Assembly: GCA_903873955.1 (NCBI GenBank)
Contig: CAIQQL010000125.1
Span: 1-14,631 of the forward strand
DNA: 14,631 nt
Direction of reading: 5' to 3'
From: an uncultured archaeon
GTDB lineage: Archaea > Nanobdellota > Nanobdellia > Pacearchaeales > GW2011-AR1
Part shown: positions 5,955 to 12,614 of the stretch, piece by piece
Layout: each line of letters begins with the position of its first letter
Numbering within the stretch: position 1 is the first letter of the stretch
Position numbers and translations under genes: made by a program
The notes under the pieces: model-generated
The model's input: only the letters and a program-made list of their open reading frames with translations
What the model was told of the DNA's origin: nothing
The model's database searches: none

Positions 5955-7130
5955 TCAATGCAGAGGATACGCCTCTTTTGCAGAGATCTGCCGTTTCGTA
6001 TACAGGATCCTGAGCAGATAAAACAGCAACAGAAAGAAGAACAAGGGCAAGAGCAGAGGAATAAGGGTTCCTGTATGTTTGGCAAGGATCAGTTCATTCA
6101 ATCCCGTGGTCCCGTAGGTCATGGGCAAGAAGGGTGAGAAGACCTGGAAGAAAAGAGGAGAAGCCTTTAATGGAAAGAGTGCACCGCTGGCGCTGATCTG
6201 CAACATTAAGAGCATCACGGAAATAAGCTGACCACCTCGACCAAGCAAAAGAAAGAACACCTGGGTTATCGCGATAAACACCCACGAAAGCAGGATCGTG
6301 AACAGAATAAAGAGGACAGGGGAGGCGATGTCCAGATTAAGGAAAGAGAGCAGGGAGATATCGAGCAGCAACGCCTGCAATGCACCAAAAAATGCAAGCA
6401 CGATACTTTTGCTAGCAGTTATAGAGAAGGTCGAGAAACGAGAAACCGCAAGCCTTGGGTCCTTAGGCGGCAAGGCATATAACAACATCACCGCACCCAT
6501 CCATAAAGAGATCTGTAAAAAAAGAGATGCGAGCCTTGGGCCGTAAAGTTCAGGGGCATATCCTGAAGCATCTCGTATGTCGATGAGAGACGCTCCTTCC
6601 AAACTCAGGACATTATGAGGAGCAGTAGAAGAGAGGTCGTAGAAAATAAACCTAGCACTGCCCAGCGAACTGCGCACACGTTCAAGCACTAAGGAGGAAC
6701 CAAAAAAACTCGCCCCATTCCTGGACTGATAGTTTAACTTCGGTTTGTCCTCAAGATCGTGCTGCAGGAACTTGAAGGTGAACCCATCGGGCACAATAAT
6801 GATCGCCTCAATGGTCCCGTCTTCCAACTGCCTGTTTGCTTCAGAAAGTGTCGGTTCTTTCACATTAAGGCTTTTGCTGTTCTTGAGCGCGTTTATCACT
6901 TCTTCCCCCGTATTGATATATGTCGACCCTGCTGTATACCCTAAATCAAAATTGACCACCGCTATCGGAAGAGAGTTATCCTGTCCGTATGGATCCCAGA
7001 ATGCCCACAGCGCAAGAAAACCAAACACCAATGGCAATAGCAATGCAATTGCCAGCGACCGCTGTTTTGCCTTGCTCCGTAACAAAAACTTGAATTCAGT
7101 CGTCGCAAGATAAATCGTGTCAGTTATCAT
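5955..7130 (-). CDS. ABC-2 type membrane permease, YhgE/Pip-like
   Basis: This 391-residue permease starts at ATG 7130, which overlaps the end of the ATPase gene (stop 7122-7120), so the two are translationally coupled. A longer reading from 7190 would lie wholly inside the ATPase and is less likely. The layout is one N-terminal membrane helix (about 27-45), a large extracytoplasmic domain (about 50-205), and then five or six helices (about 215-375). The block G-A-L-F-P followed by FSPFLPMTYGTTGLNELI is characteristic of YhgE/Pip-type ABC-2 permeases. Such systems export lipids, polymers or drugs, or act in envelope stress; the substrate here is unknown. It converges on the U32 gene with a 31-bp gap. 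Confidence 0.82.
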   Translation of the reverse strand: MITDTIYLATTEFKFLLRSKAKQRSLAIALLLPLVFGFLALWAFWDPYGQDNSLPIAVVNFDLGYTAGSTYINTGEEVINALKNSKSLNVKEPTLSEANRQLEDGTIEAIIIVPDGFTFKFLQHDLEDKPKLNYQSRNGASFFGSSLVLERVRSSLGSARFIFYDLSSTAPHNVLSLEGASLIDIRDASGYAPELYGPRLASLFLQISLWMGAVMLLYALPPKDPRLAVSRFSTFSITASKSIVLAFFGALQALLLDISLLSFLNLDIASPVLFILFTILLSWVFIAITQVFFLLLGRGGQLISVMLLMLQISASGALFPLKASPLFFQVFSPFLPMTYGTTGLNELILAKHTGTLIPLLLPLFFFLLLFYLLRILYTKRQISAKEAYPLH

Positions 7131-7764
7131 ACAGCTCCCCCTTACTGATATGCAAGACCTTCTTTGCATGCTTGATAGCCTCAACCTCATTTAAGGTTGT
7201 GAAGATCACCGTCTTATCCTTGAACATCTTGCCAGCAATCCCCCAAAAGATCTCCACTTCCTTATTGGTCAACTTGCCTGTCGGCTCATCAAACAGGAGG
7301 ATTAAAGGGTCTTTCAGAAAAGCCAAAGCGCATGAAAGCAAGGCATAGTCCAGAGCAGAGATCTCCTCGACCCGTACGTTCCTGATGTTTTTCAGGCCCC
7401 ACTGCTGCAAGAGAGCCTCTATACGATATCGCGCTTTTTTCAATTGCAAAAAGCGAGCGTAGAAGACACAATTTTCCATCACGGTAAACTGGTCATAGAG
7501 CGGCGTGATTGAAGGGATGTTCCCGATACCCACCACCGAATAGCTGTCGCGCTTATATTTCCAAGCGACATCATCCCTGAAAAAAACATTGCCCTGGGTC
7601 TGTTTCAGAATCCCCGCCAGGATCAAGACAACCGCATTCTTGCCGCTACCATTAGGACCATAGATGGCCACCCTCCCTTTTTCAGGGATATCAAAGGAGA
7701 CATTTTTCAGAAGCAGTTCTCCACTTCTTTCTAATTCAATATTTCTTACCGATATCAACGGCAT
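7120..7764 (-). CDS. ABC transporter ATP-binding protein with degenerate motifs
   Basis: These 214 residues form the nucleotide-binding subunit for the permease that overlaps its 3' end. ATG 7764 is preferred over an upstream ATG at 7785 because GGTGA stands a few bases before it and the TATA box (7794-7803) lies about 34 nt upstream, too close for the longer form. The ABC fold is clear: the Walker A region GPNGSGKN (36-43), Walker B LILLFDEP (154-161) with catalytic Glu160, and a D-loop-like GKLT. Three key motifs are altered. The Walker A Ser/Thr that binds Mg is Asn43, the LSGGQ signature reads ISALD (135-139), and the switch His is Asn192 (TTLNEVEA). It may bind ATP without normal hydrolysis, or pair with another ATPase. 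No second ATPase is in the window. Confidence 0.82.
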   Translation of the reverse strand: MPLISVRNIELERSGELLLKNVSFDIPEKGRVAIYGPNGSGKNAVVLILAGILKQTQGNVFFRDDVAWKYKRDSYSVVGIGNIPSITPLYDQFTVMENCVFYARFLQLKKARYRIEALLQQWGLKNIRNVRVEEISALDYALLSCALAFLKDPLILLFDEPTGKLTNKEVEIFWGIAGKMFKDKTVIFTTLNEVEAIKHAKKVLHISKGELYDN

Positions 7765-7793
7765 TTTCTCACCTAAAAGAGACACCGCAGTTT

Positions 7794-7803
7794 CTTTATA
7801 AAG
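7794..7803 (-). promoter_or_regulatory. Palindromic TATA box for the ABC transporter operon
   Basis: CTTTATAAAG is a perfect palindrome, about 34 nt before ATG 7764 on the minus strand. That leaves a leader of roughly 9 nt carrying GGTGA. Because it is symmetric it might also fire toward the DsbA-like gene, giving that gene a leader of about 48 nt. Confidence 0.6.
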
Positions 7804-7837
7804 ATTATTGTTATAACTTCTTTAAAGTGATAACTAA

Positions 7838-7870
7838 TAATTTAAGAGGAGGAAATGCCAGTCACTTCCT
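7838..7870 (+). promoter_or_regulatory. Promoter and start region of the DsbA-like gene, with misplaced SD
   Basis: TAATTTAA (7838-7845) is centred about 30 nt before ATG 7871; TTTAAAG at 7821-7827 is an alternative. A strong Shine-Dalgarno-like GAGGAGG (7846-7852) lies about 18 nt before the ATG, too far for normal use. AGGAA (7850-7854) can pair with TTCCT (7866-7870), forming a 5-bp stem that ends exactly at the start codon. Confidence 0.4.
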
Positions 7871-8518
7871 ATGGAAAGAAAGGAAACATGGATCACGTTT
7901 CTTGTGGTCCTGGTCTGCATGATTGTTGTCGGGTTCCTCCTTTATGCCACCGCACCGCAAAAAAGCAAGACCGATACAATCCTGATCAATGTCTCTGCTG
8001 GTGATGGACCTGTCCTAGGAAACAGTGATGCTCCCGTCACGATTATTGAATTTTCAGACTATCAATGCCCCTTCTGCAAATCATTCTATGAGCAAACCCT
8101 TCCCAAGATCATCACCGAGTATATAGACACGGGAAAAGCAAAGCTGGTCTTCCGTGATTTCCCTTCCTCGTTGCACCCCTTTGCCGAACTAGCCTCGGAA
8201 GGAGCACGATGTGTACGTGAACAAGGCGGGGACAAGGCATATTACCAGATGCATAATGCGCTTTTTCAAAGCCAGAGCCAACTTAGCGCAGCGACCATAG
8301 AACAGGATGCCCAGAGCATAGGATACAACATCGACAGTTGCCTGAAGAACCGGACCTATGCCACCCCTGTTGAAAATTCCCTTGAAGCAGGAGTTGGCGT
8401 AAACGTGAAAGGGACACCGACATTTTTTATCAATGGGGTCATGATTGAAGGCTCACAGTCCTATGCAACATTCAAGGCGGCAATTGACGATGCGCTCGCC
8501 CATACCACCCGTTCCTGA
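7871..8518 (+). CDS. Membrane-anchored DsbA-like thiol-disulfide oxidoreductase
   Basis: This 215-residue protein has one N-terminal membrane helix (about 8-26) and a thioredoxin-fold domain of the DsbA/DSBA-oxidoreductase type facing outward. The sequence GNSDAPVTIIEFSDYQ leads to the active site C66-P-F-C69, and the cis-proline loop is GTPTFF (Pro183), with INGVMIEG after it. A helical insertion (about 100-170) lies between them, as is usual. Cys114 and Cys157 could form a second, structural disulfide. The Pro-Phe dipeptide is near that of oxidising DsbA (CPHC) but does not prove direction. It would form or isomerise disulfides in exported proteins, of which several in this window are Cys-rich. 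A VKOR or DsbB partner is not present here. Confidence 0.9.
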   Translation: MERKETWITFLVVLVCMIVVGFLLYATAPQKSKTDTILINVSAGDGPVLGNSDAPVTIIEFSDYQCPFCKSFYEQTLPKIITEYIDTGKAKLVFRDFPSSLHPFAELASEGARCVREQGGDKAYYQMHNALFQSQSQLSAATIEQDAQSIGYNIDSCLKNRTYATPVENSLEAGVGVNVKGTPTFFINGVMIEGSQSYATFKAAIDDALAHTTRS

Positions 8519-8520
8519 GA

Positions 8521-8660
8521 CAAGAACAAAAATAGCGCTAAACAAAAGATAAGTTTATAAAGCTCGGTGTAGACGACAGTTTATCAGTTACAATGGTGAA
8601 GCAGATTTTCTTATCGCACGTGGGTTCTTTGCACGCTATAGATAATTGAGAGAGAAAAAC
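8521..8660 (+). promoter_or_regulatory. Promoter and leader of the nusA gene, with an 18-codon open frame
   Basis: TTTATAAA (8554-8561) predicts a transcript start near 8583, leaving a leader of about 78 nt before the nusA ATG at 8661, unlike the other genes here. ATG 8593 opens an 18-codon frame (MVKQIFLSHV, then GSLHAIDN) ending in TGA at 8647-8649, 11 nt before nusA. TTATC (8612-8616) and GATAA (8641-8645) can pair across the leader. Whether the frame is translated is unknown. Confidence 0.4.
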
Positions 8661-9074
8661 ATGACCGTTATTGATTTACAAACTATGCGCTATATCAATC
8701 TGCTTGACCGGATTTCTAGAGTCAAGACCAGTAAATGCTTCAGCTACAACAACACCATCATGTTCTTTGTCCCTGAAAACTTTGTCGCACAGGCCATCGG
8801 CATCAATGCCGAGAATGTCCGACGCATGCAGGAGATGCTCGGCAAGAAAGTGCGCATCGTCAAAGAGGCCAAGAGCAATTCCGACCTTGAACGCTTCATC
8901 CATGACATCGTCTCTCCCGTCGGATTCAAGGGAATCGAGGTCAAAGGGGAAGAGGTCATCTTAAACGCAGGCAGCCAAAGCAAGGCCGCCCTCATCGGCA
9001 GAAACAGAAGAAGACTCCTTGAACTTGCACGCATCATCAAGGATAATTTCGGATTAGAGCTCAAAATCCTCTAA
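8661..9074 (+). CDS. nusA: Archaeal NusA-like transcription factor (two KH domains)
   Basis: These 137 residues are the usual length for archaeal NusA, which has only the two KH RNA-binding domains of bacterial NusA and is thought to act in transcription termination or elongation. KH1 carries IGINAENVRRMQEMLGKKV (about 47-65), with the second Gly of the G-x-x-G loop replaced. KH2 carries ALIGRNRRRLLELARII (about 110-126). ATG 8661 is preferred; the in-frame TTG at 8646 would add five residues but overlaps the stop of the small upstream frame. Its place just before rps12 and rps7 matches the conserved archaeal arrangement. The rpl30e and RNA polymerase genes that often precede it are absent; a DsbA-like gene is there instead. 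Confidence 0.9.
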   Translation: MTVIDLQTMRYINLLDRISRVKTSKCFSYNNTIMFFVPENFVAQAIGINAENVRRMQEMLGKKVRIVKEAKSNSDLERFIHDIVSPVGFKGIEVKGEEVILNAGSQSKAALIGRNRRRLLELARIIKDNFGLELKIL

Positions 9075-9102
9075 GTCGTGAGGAAAAACGAGCGTAGCAA
9101 TC

Positions 9103-9109
9103 TTTAAAA
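9103..9109 (+). promoter_or_regulatory. TATA box for rps12-rps7
   Basis: TTTAAAA is centred about 26 nt before ATG 9132, so S12-S7 can be made from a leaderless transcript separate from nusA. Confidence 0.6.
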
Positions 9110-9131
9110 AGCAAAAAAACACAAAACTACT

Positions 9132-9554
9132 ATGGGATTAATGAATGCACAGAAAATGATGAAACGAGAGCTTAAGTTCAAGTGGAGTCAGAGAGCTTAC
9201 AAAAAAAGAGTATTACATCTGAGGGAAAAAGCAGACCCCCTAGAAGGATGTTCACAAGCCAAAGGGATCGTCATCTCCAAGTTCCAAAAAGAAGCACGTC
9301 AGCCAAACTCAGCTATGAGAAAGTGCTGCAAGGTCCAGCTTATCAAGAATGGCATCCAGGTAGGGGCTTTCATCCCAAGAAATCTTGCACAACGATTCAT
9401 TGATGAACATGATGAAGTCATCATCGAACGTATCGGCGGGCGTATGGGGCGTTCCAAGGGAGACATTCCAGGCATCAGATTCCAGGTCATCAAAGTAAAT
9501 GAACAGCCATTGCATCTTCTGGTCAAAGGCAAGATAGAGAAGGGTAGAAGATAA
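9132..9554 (+). CDS. rps12: 30S ribosomal protein S12 (archaeal/eS-type uS12)
   Basis: These 140 residues are uS12 of the archaeal-eukaryotic type, a decoding-centre protein of the small subunit. Signature blocks are DPLEG (35-39), EARQPNSAMRK (54-64) with the PNSA loop, VQLIKNG (68-74), FIDEHDEVIIE (89-99), IGGRMGRSKGDIPG (101-114) and IKVN. Length is near the usual 142-147. The loop that in other archaea reads about PGDGA is PRNLA here (82-86), so both conserved glycines are lost. The GGRMGRSKGDIPG loop and PNSA loop are intact, so the protein should work. ATG 9132 is supported by the TATA spacing; downstream Met codons (9141 onward) would shorten the basic tail. The stop overlaps the S7 start (TAATG). 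Confidence 0.95.
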   Translation: MGLMNAQKMMKRELKFKWSQRAYKKRVLHLREKADPLEGCSQAKGIVISKFQKEARQPNSAMRKCCKVQLIKNGIQVGAFIPRNLAQRFIDEHDEVIIERIGGRMGRSKGDIPGIRFQVIKVNEQPLHLLVKGKIEKGRR

Positions 9555-10165
9555 TGAGCGAACAAAAGATAGAACAATTCAAGCTTTTTGATAAGTATGA
9601 TGTTTCAGAGATTGCAGTAAAGGATCCAGCAATGAGACCCTACATCTGTCTCACTCCAAAACTCCTTGTCAAATCACATGGTCGCAGGACTGCAAAGCTT
9701 ATGAGCTCGAAGGTGAACATTGTCGAGCGACTTGCCAACCGTCTTGCAGTGCCAGGCCATCTTGGAAGAAAACACAAGATCATCACCAACTGGAGCTCGG
9801 GCCAGTATAACAAGAACATGCACACCGTGATTGCCGCTCTTGACATTGTCGAGAAGAAGACCCAACGCAACCCTATCCAAGTCCTTGTTGAAGCCATTGA
9901 AAATGGTTCTCCACGTGATGAGATCACGGTCATTGAATCTGGTGGTGCCCGTTATCCTCAAGCAGTAGACTGCAGCCCTATGAGACGTGTCAATCTCGCC
10001 ATCCGATGGATTGTCGTCGGGTCTTACAACCGATGCTTTGGCAAGAAGATCAAGATGGCAGATTCCTTGGCCAACGAGATCATTCTCGCTTCCAAAGGGA
10101 CCATGGAAAGCTTTGCTGCCAGCAAGAAGAACGAAGCTGAGAAACAGGCAGACTCTGCCCGTTAA
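9554..10165 (+). CDS. rps7: 30S ribosomal protein S7 (uS7)
   Basis: This 203-residue protein binds the 3' major domain of 16S rRNA and nucleates assembly of the head of the small subunit. Recognisable blocks are KVNIVERLANRLAV (53-66), GRKHKI, the helix YNKNMHTVIAALDIVEKKTQ (84-103), NPIQVLVEAIENGSPRDEIT (105-124) and the archaeal YPQAVDCSPMRRVNLAIRW (133-151). Archaeal S7 is longer than the bacterial form, as here. ATG 9554 overlaps the S12 stop by one base, showing coupled translation. No EF-2 or EF-1A gene follows, although they often do in archaea; the next gene is convergent. Confidence 0.96.
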   Translation: MSEQKIEQFKLFDKYDVSEIAVKDPAMRPYICLTPKLLVKSHGRRTAKLMSSKVNIVERLANRLAVPGHLGRKHKIITNWSSGQYNKNMHTVIAALDIVEKKTQRNPIQVLVEAIENGSPRDEITVIESGGARYPQAVDCSPMRRVNLAIRWIVVGSYNRCFGKKIKMADSLANEIILASKGTMESFAASKKNEAEKQADSAR

Positions 10166-10177
10166 TTCCTAAAAATC

Positions 10178-10192
10178 TTTTTATTGTTTTTT
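10178..10192 (+). terminator. Oligo-T terminator after rps7
   Basis: Two T runs (T5 at 10178-10182 and T6 at 10187-10192) lie 13-27 nt after the S7 stop, a typical archaeal oligo-T terminator. The convergent regulator gene ends at 10200. Confidence 0.55.
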
Positions 10193-10199
10193 AAATCAC

Positions 10200-11429
10200 T
10201 TATTTGGTTGTTGTGTTGTTCAAATAATATCTTGTCTCACGACCCTCTTTTTCTTTTCTGATGAGGCCTGCTGTCAACATCGGGAAAACGACGGATTTCA
10301 CAGAGATACTTGTCTTCTCTTCAATCTCACAAGGCCTTGCCCCAGGATGTGCCTGCAGATATTCAAGGAGTTCGCGCGAGCTCTCTGCCCTAGGACGAGA
10401 GGTCTTATAAGGTGAAACGCTAAAATAATTCCCTAATCCCTGGATAAGTGTTGGCTGAAATACGTCTGCATTTGCCTGCTTGACTTCCCAGTCTTGCTGC
10501 ATCTTCGAGAGTGCAGGCCCTTCGGAAAGCGCGTCTTCAATCGCATACAGATGATTATCAACAAGTGTCCTTCCTTTTTCAGTGATAGAACATGCTGTCC
10601 TGAAACTCTTACCTTTCCAACGCTCTCTTTGCACGAACCCTCCTTCTTCCAAGCGGCATAGGATCCTTGAGACCACGTTTGGAGATTTGTATTGGACACT
10701 ATCTGCGAGAGTCTTTGCGTCCCCTCGCCCCATGGACCGAAGTGCATCGATCACTTTAGGCGTAAGCGTGGGCAGGTCAGTAAAGGTCAGAGGAACTTCT
10801 TGAGAAGCACCAGCTATCCATTCATAGATAATTCCGCCTTTCCCTTTTTTCAGTTCTCCAAGGGACTCATAGGTAACGAGACCTTGTTCTTGCAACCTCT
10901 CCAAATGCACGATGATCCCTGAAACTGGCAATCCAAGAATCTCTTCAAGATCAGTGATCTTATGCGAGCTTTGAGCAAGGGTGGTCAATAATCGAAAACG
11001 GTTATAGGGTGCGTTCGTCTCTCCCTTTGAACTGATGGGTCCGAGAATAGAATACCAGCTAAACCCTTGTTTGGCTGAAACATCGATAGTATAAGCAGCG
11101 ATTGGCTGTAAGAACCGCCTTCCTGCAGGAGTCAATTCAAAAAAAGATTGTTCACCGCGATTGTTCGGAGAGGCATCATACGACGCAGAAACTGCACCTG
11201 CCGGACAAAAAGAGTCATCACAGTAGGTCTTGTAGATCTTTGGACCAGGAAGCTGCACTCCTCTTCCCACTACGGAACGTACCCTTCCTGCAAGATGCTC
11301 CTTGGTGTAGACATGATCATCAAAAGCCAATAATGTGGCCATCTTCAGTTCACTGTTCAACGCAGTCAATGTCCTGGAAAGACGGTCTTCAACACGATCC
11401 GGAAATGGAGAATATCTATTTGCTTTCAT
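10200..11429 (-). CDS. Multi-domain winged-helix transcriptional regulator
   Basis: This 409-residue protein appears to contain four winged-helix units. The first is about 18-108 (with FELTPAGRRFL as its wing end), the second about 142-205 (ILGLPVSGIIVHLERLQEQGLV), the third about 222-290 (LTPKVIDALRSM, then NVVSRILCRLEEGGFV and ITEKGRTLV) and the fourth about 350-405 (ELLEYLQAHPGARPCEIEE to AGLIRKEKEGRETRYYL). Two cysteines (70, 75) and an inserted segment at 55-95 interrupt the first unit. No enzyme or ligand domain is evident. ATG 11429 is chosen over TTG 11432 because the TATA box is 27 nt upstream. Its promoter carries the same palindrome as the promoter at 273-300, so it is the natural candidate to bind that site and to control itself. 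It diverges from the TraB/ChaN-like gene at 11622. Confidence 0.8.
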   Translation of the reverse strand: MKANRYSPFPDRVEDRLSRTLTALNSELKMATLLAFDDHVYTKEHLAGRVRSVVGRGVQLPGPKIYKTYCDDSFCPAGAVSASYDASPNNRGEQSFFELTPAGRRFLQPIAAYTIDVSAKQGFSWYSILGPISSKGETNAPYNRFRLLTTLAQSSHKITDLEEILGLPVSGIIVHLERLQEQGLVTYESLGELKKGKGGIIYEWIAGASQEVPLTFTDLPTLTPKVIDALRSMGRGDAKTLADSVQYKSPNVVSRILCRLEEGGFVQRERWKGKSFRTACSITEKGRTLVDNHLYAIEDALSEGPALSKMQQDWEVKQANADVFQPTLIQGLGNYFSVSPYKTSRPRAESSRELLEYLQAHPGARPCEIEEKTSISVKSVVFPMLTAGLIRKEKEGRETRYYLNNTTTK

Positions 11430-11449
11430 CAAGAGCTAAATCACTGATA

Positions 11450-11474
11450 GCTTTTAAATGTTACTATATAGTAG
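11450..11474 (-). promoter_or_regulatory. Regulator promoter: TATA box abutting a perfect 12-bp palindrome
   Basis: On the minus strand TTTAAAA (centre about 11455) lies 26-27 nt before ATG 11429. Directly upstream is TACTATATAGTA (11462-11473), a perfect palindrome. The whole block matches 276-300 at 22 of 25 positions, including the spacing from palindrome to TATA. A further overlapping palindrome, TAGTAGCTACTA (11469-11480), extends the site. Confidence 0.72.
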
Positions 11475-11569
11475 CTACTAAATGCCCAAACAAGGCTATT
11501 ACCGTCAATAGAATACGAAAAAGACGCCAGAGAACTGTCTCAGATGATTAAAAATAAAGAGTTTATTGT

Positions 11570-11599
11570 TACTACCCTATAGTGGGTAAAGATTTAAAT
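11570..11599 (+). promoter_or_regulatory. TATA promoter with a related operator-like repeat
   Basis: ATTTAAAT (11592-11599) is centred about 26 nt before ATG 11622. Upstream, 11573-11588 reads TACCC-TATAGT-GGGTA, a 5-bp inverted repeat. It shares CTAC-N3-ATAGT with the other two boxes but sits 5 bp further from the TATA box, so it is a weaker member of the set. A stretch of 95 bp between this site and the regulator's box shows nothing else clear. Confidence 0.5.
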
Positions 11600-11621
11600 A
11601 CCGCCAGGACCTCTGGAGAGT

Positions 11622-12590
11622 ATGAAATCCTCAACCTGGATGAAATATGGCCTGGCAGCACTCCTTACAGCAGGGGCTGGCACAGCATATCAGCATTTTA
11701 GTCCAAAACCAAAAGATTCCGTCTTGACCATGGAAGTGGCCGGAGAGCAATGGGCAGTATCGGGAAACACCAACTCACCTGTCACGATCTACCTCATTCC
11801 CAATGTCCATTTCAATGAGGATATGACCAAGGATTTCCAGCTTCTTACCTCTCTTGCCGAATCGAGAACCATTGATGCAGTCGTCCTTGAAGGAATCCCT
11901 GTGACAACAAAAAATCCAGAGGTTGCCTTGGAATCAGGGTATACCACGGGCTTTGACAATGGTGGAGTGGACAATGATGTCCTGCTCAAAAACAAAGTCA
12001 AGTTGTATGGCACGGAAGACACCGCCCTCAGAGAAAAGATCATACAGGAAAAAGCAAGAAGTGAGTCCGTGACGTATGTTGCCGCATATGACCTGATCCT
12101 CTCCACCCTGGAAAAGCGATCCAAGACAGTCTCATTCAAACCAGAACATTCACCTCAAAAATTCAAAGAGTTATTTGGAAATGAAGCATCAGAGTACCGT
12201 GCCCTGTATCGTCCTACAGCCGAGGAACTTGCCAAGAGATCATCTAAAACCAATGATGCAGGGTTGCCTGCCCTAGTGTATGCAGATGACCTTCCACTTT
12301 GGGAAAAACAACGACAGAGCCAGCATGAAGGAGCCATCGACTATGCAATCACCAACGGTTATAGACAGTCCATCGCTTATTGGGCAGGAAGGAACCATAC
12401 TTCCCAAGCACAGACCAATCTTGCCAACGCGAGGATCCTCACTCTTGTAAAAGCAGATACCCATACGGACCTTCCTGCCGATATTATCAAACAAAAAACT
12501 GAGATGCCTGAAGAGCTGGACAAAAGCACCCGCTCACTCCTGAGAATTGATGCCTACTGGACAGAACTCCAGAAAAATTATAATCTCTAA
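11622..12590 (+). CDS. Membrane-anchored TraB/ChaN-like superfamily protein (tentative)
   Basis: This 322-residue protein has a short N-terminal hydrophobic anchor or signal (about 8-23) and an exported domain. The domain opens with a strand ending in His (VTIYLIPNVH, His63) and a helix, followed by a strand ending AVVLEG (Glu90-Gly91). Near the end, IAYWAGRNH (His259) follows a helix with Arg248. This His...Glu-Gly...Gly-x-x-His layout is that of TraB/ChaN/EreA-like proteins. It has the same order of motifs as the protein at 320-1192 but little other visible identity, and it has no cysteines. The middle (about 130-240) is helical and charged. It diverges from the multi-wHTH regulator, sharing a 192-bp intergenic region. 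Substrate and activity are unknown; haem or metal binding, peptidase or other hydrolase functions are all possible. Confidence 0.6.
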   Translation: MKSSTWMKYGLAALLTAGAGTAYQHFSPKPKDSVLTMEVAGEQWAVSGNTNSPVTIYLIPNVHFNEDMTKDFQLLTSLAESRTIDAVVLEGIPVTTKNPEVALESGYTTGFDNGGVDNDVLLKNKVKLYGTEDTALREKIIQEKARSESVTYVAAYDLILSTLEKRSKTVSFKPEHSPQKFKELFGNEASEYRALYRPTAEELAKRSSKTNDAGLPALVYADDLPLWEKQRQSQHEGAIDYAITNGYRQSIAYWAGRNHTSQAQTNLANARILTLVKADTHTDLPADIIKQKTEMPEELDKSTRSLLRIDAYWTELQKNYNL

Positions 12591-12614
12591 TTGTCTAAAC
12601 AAAAGTTTCTCGCA

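Noticed and set aside
7131..7190. A 20-residue N-terminal extension of the ABC permease
   Set aside because: The extra stretch is basic and Ser/Arg-rich and lies wholly within the ATPase gene; ATG 7130 overlapping the ATPase stop is the usual coupled arrangement and begins just before the expected sequence.
7855..7870. ATG at 7855 as the start of the DsbA-like gene
   Set aside because: It is out of frame with the thioredoxin domain and only 2 nt from the SD-like sequence.
8646..8660. TTG start for nusA
   Set aside because: ATG 8661 gives the usual family length; the extension MREKN has no support.
11102..11551. A plus-strand frame of 149 codons opposite the regulator
   Set aside because: It is the shadow of the multi-wHTH gene, with low-complexity His/Gln/Ser composition, and it runs through the regulator's own promoter.
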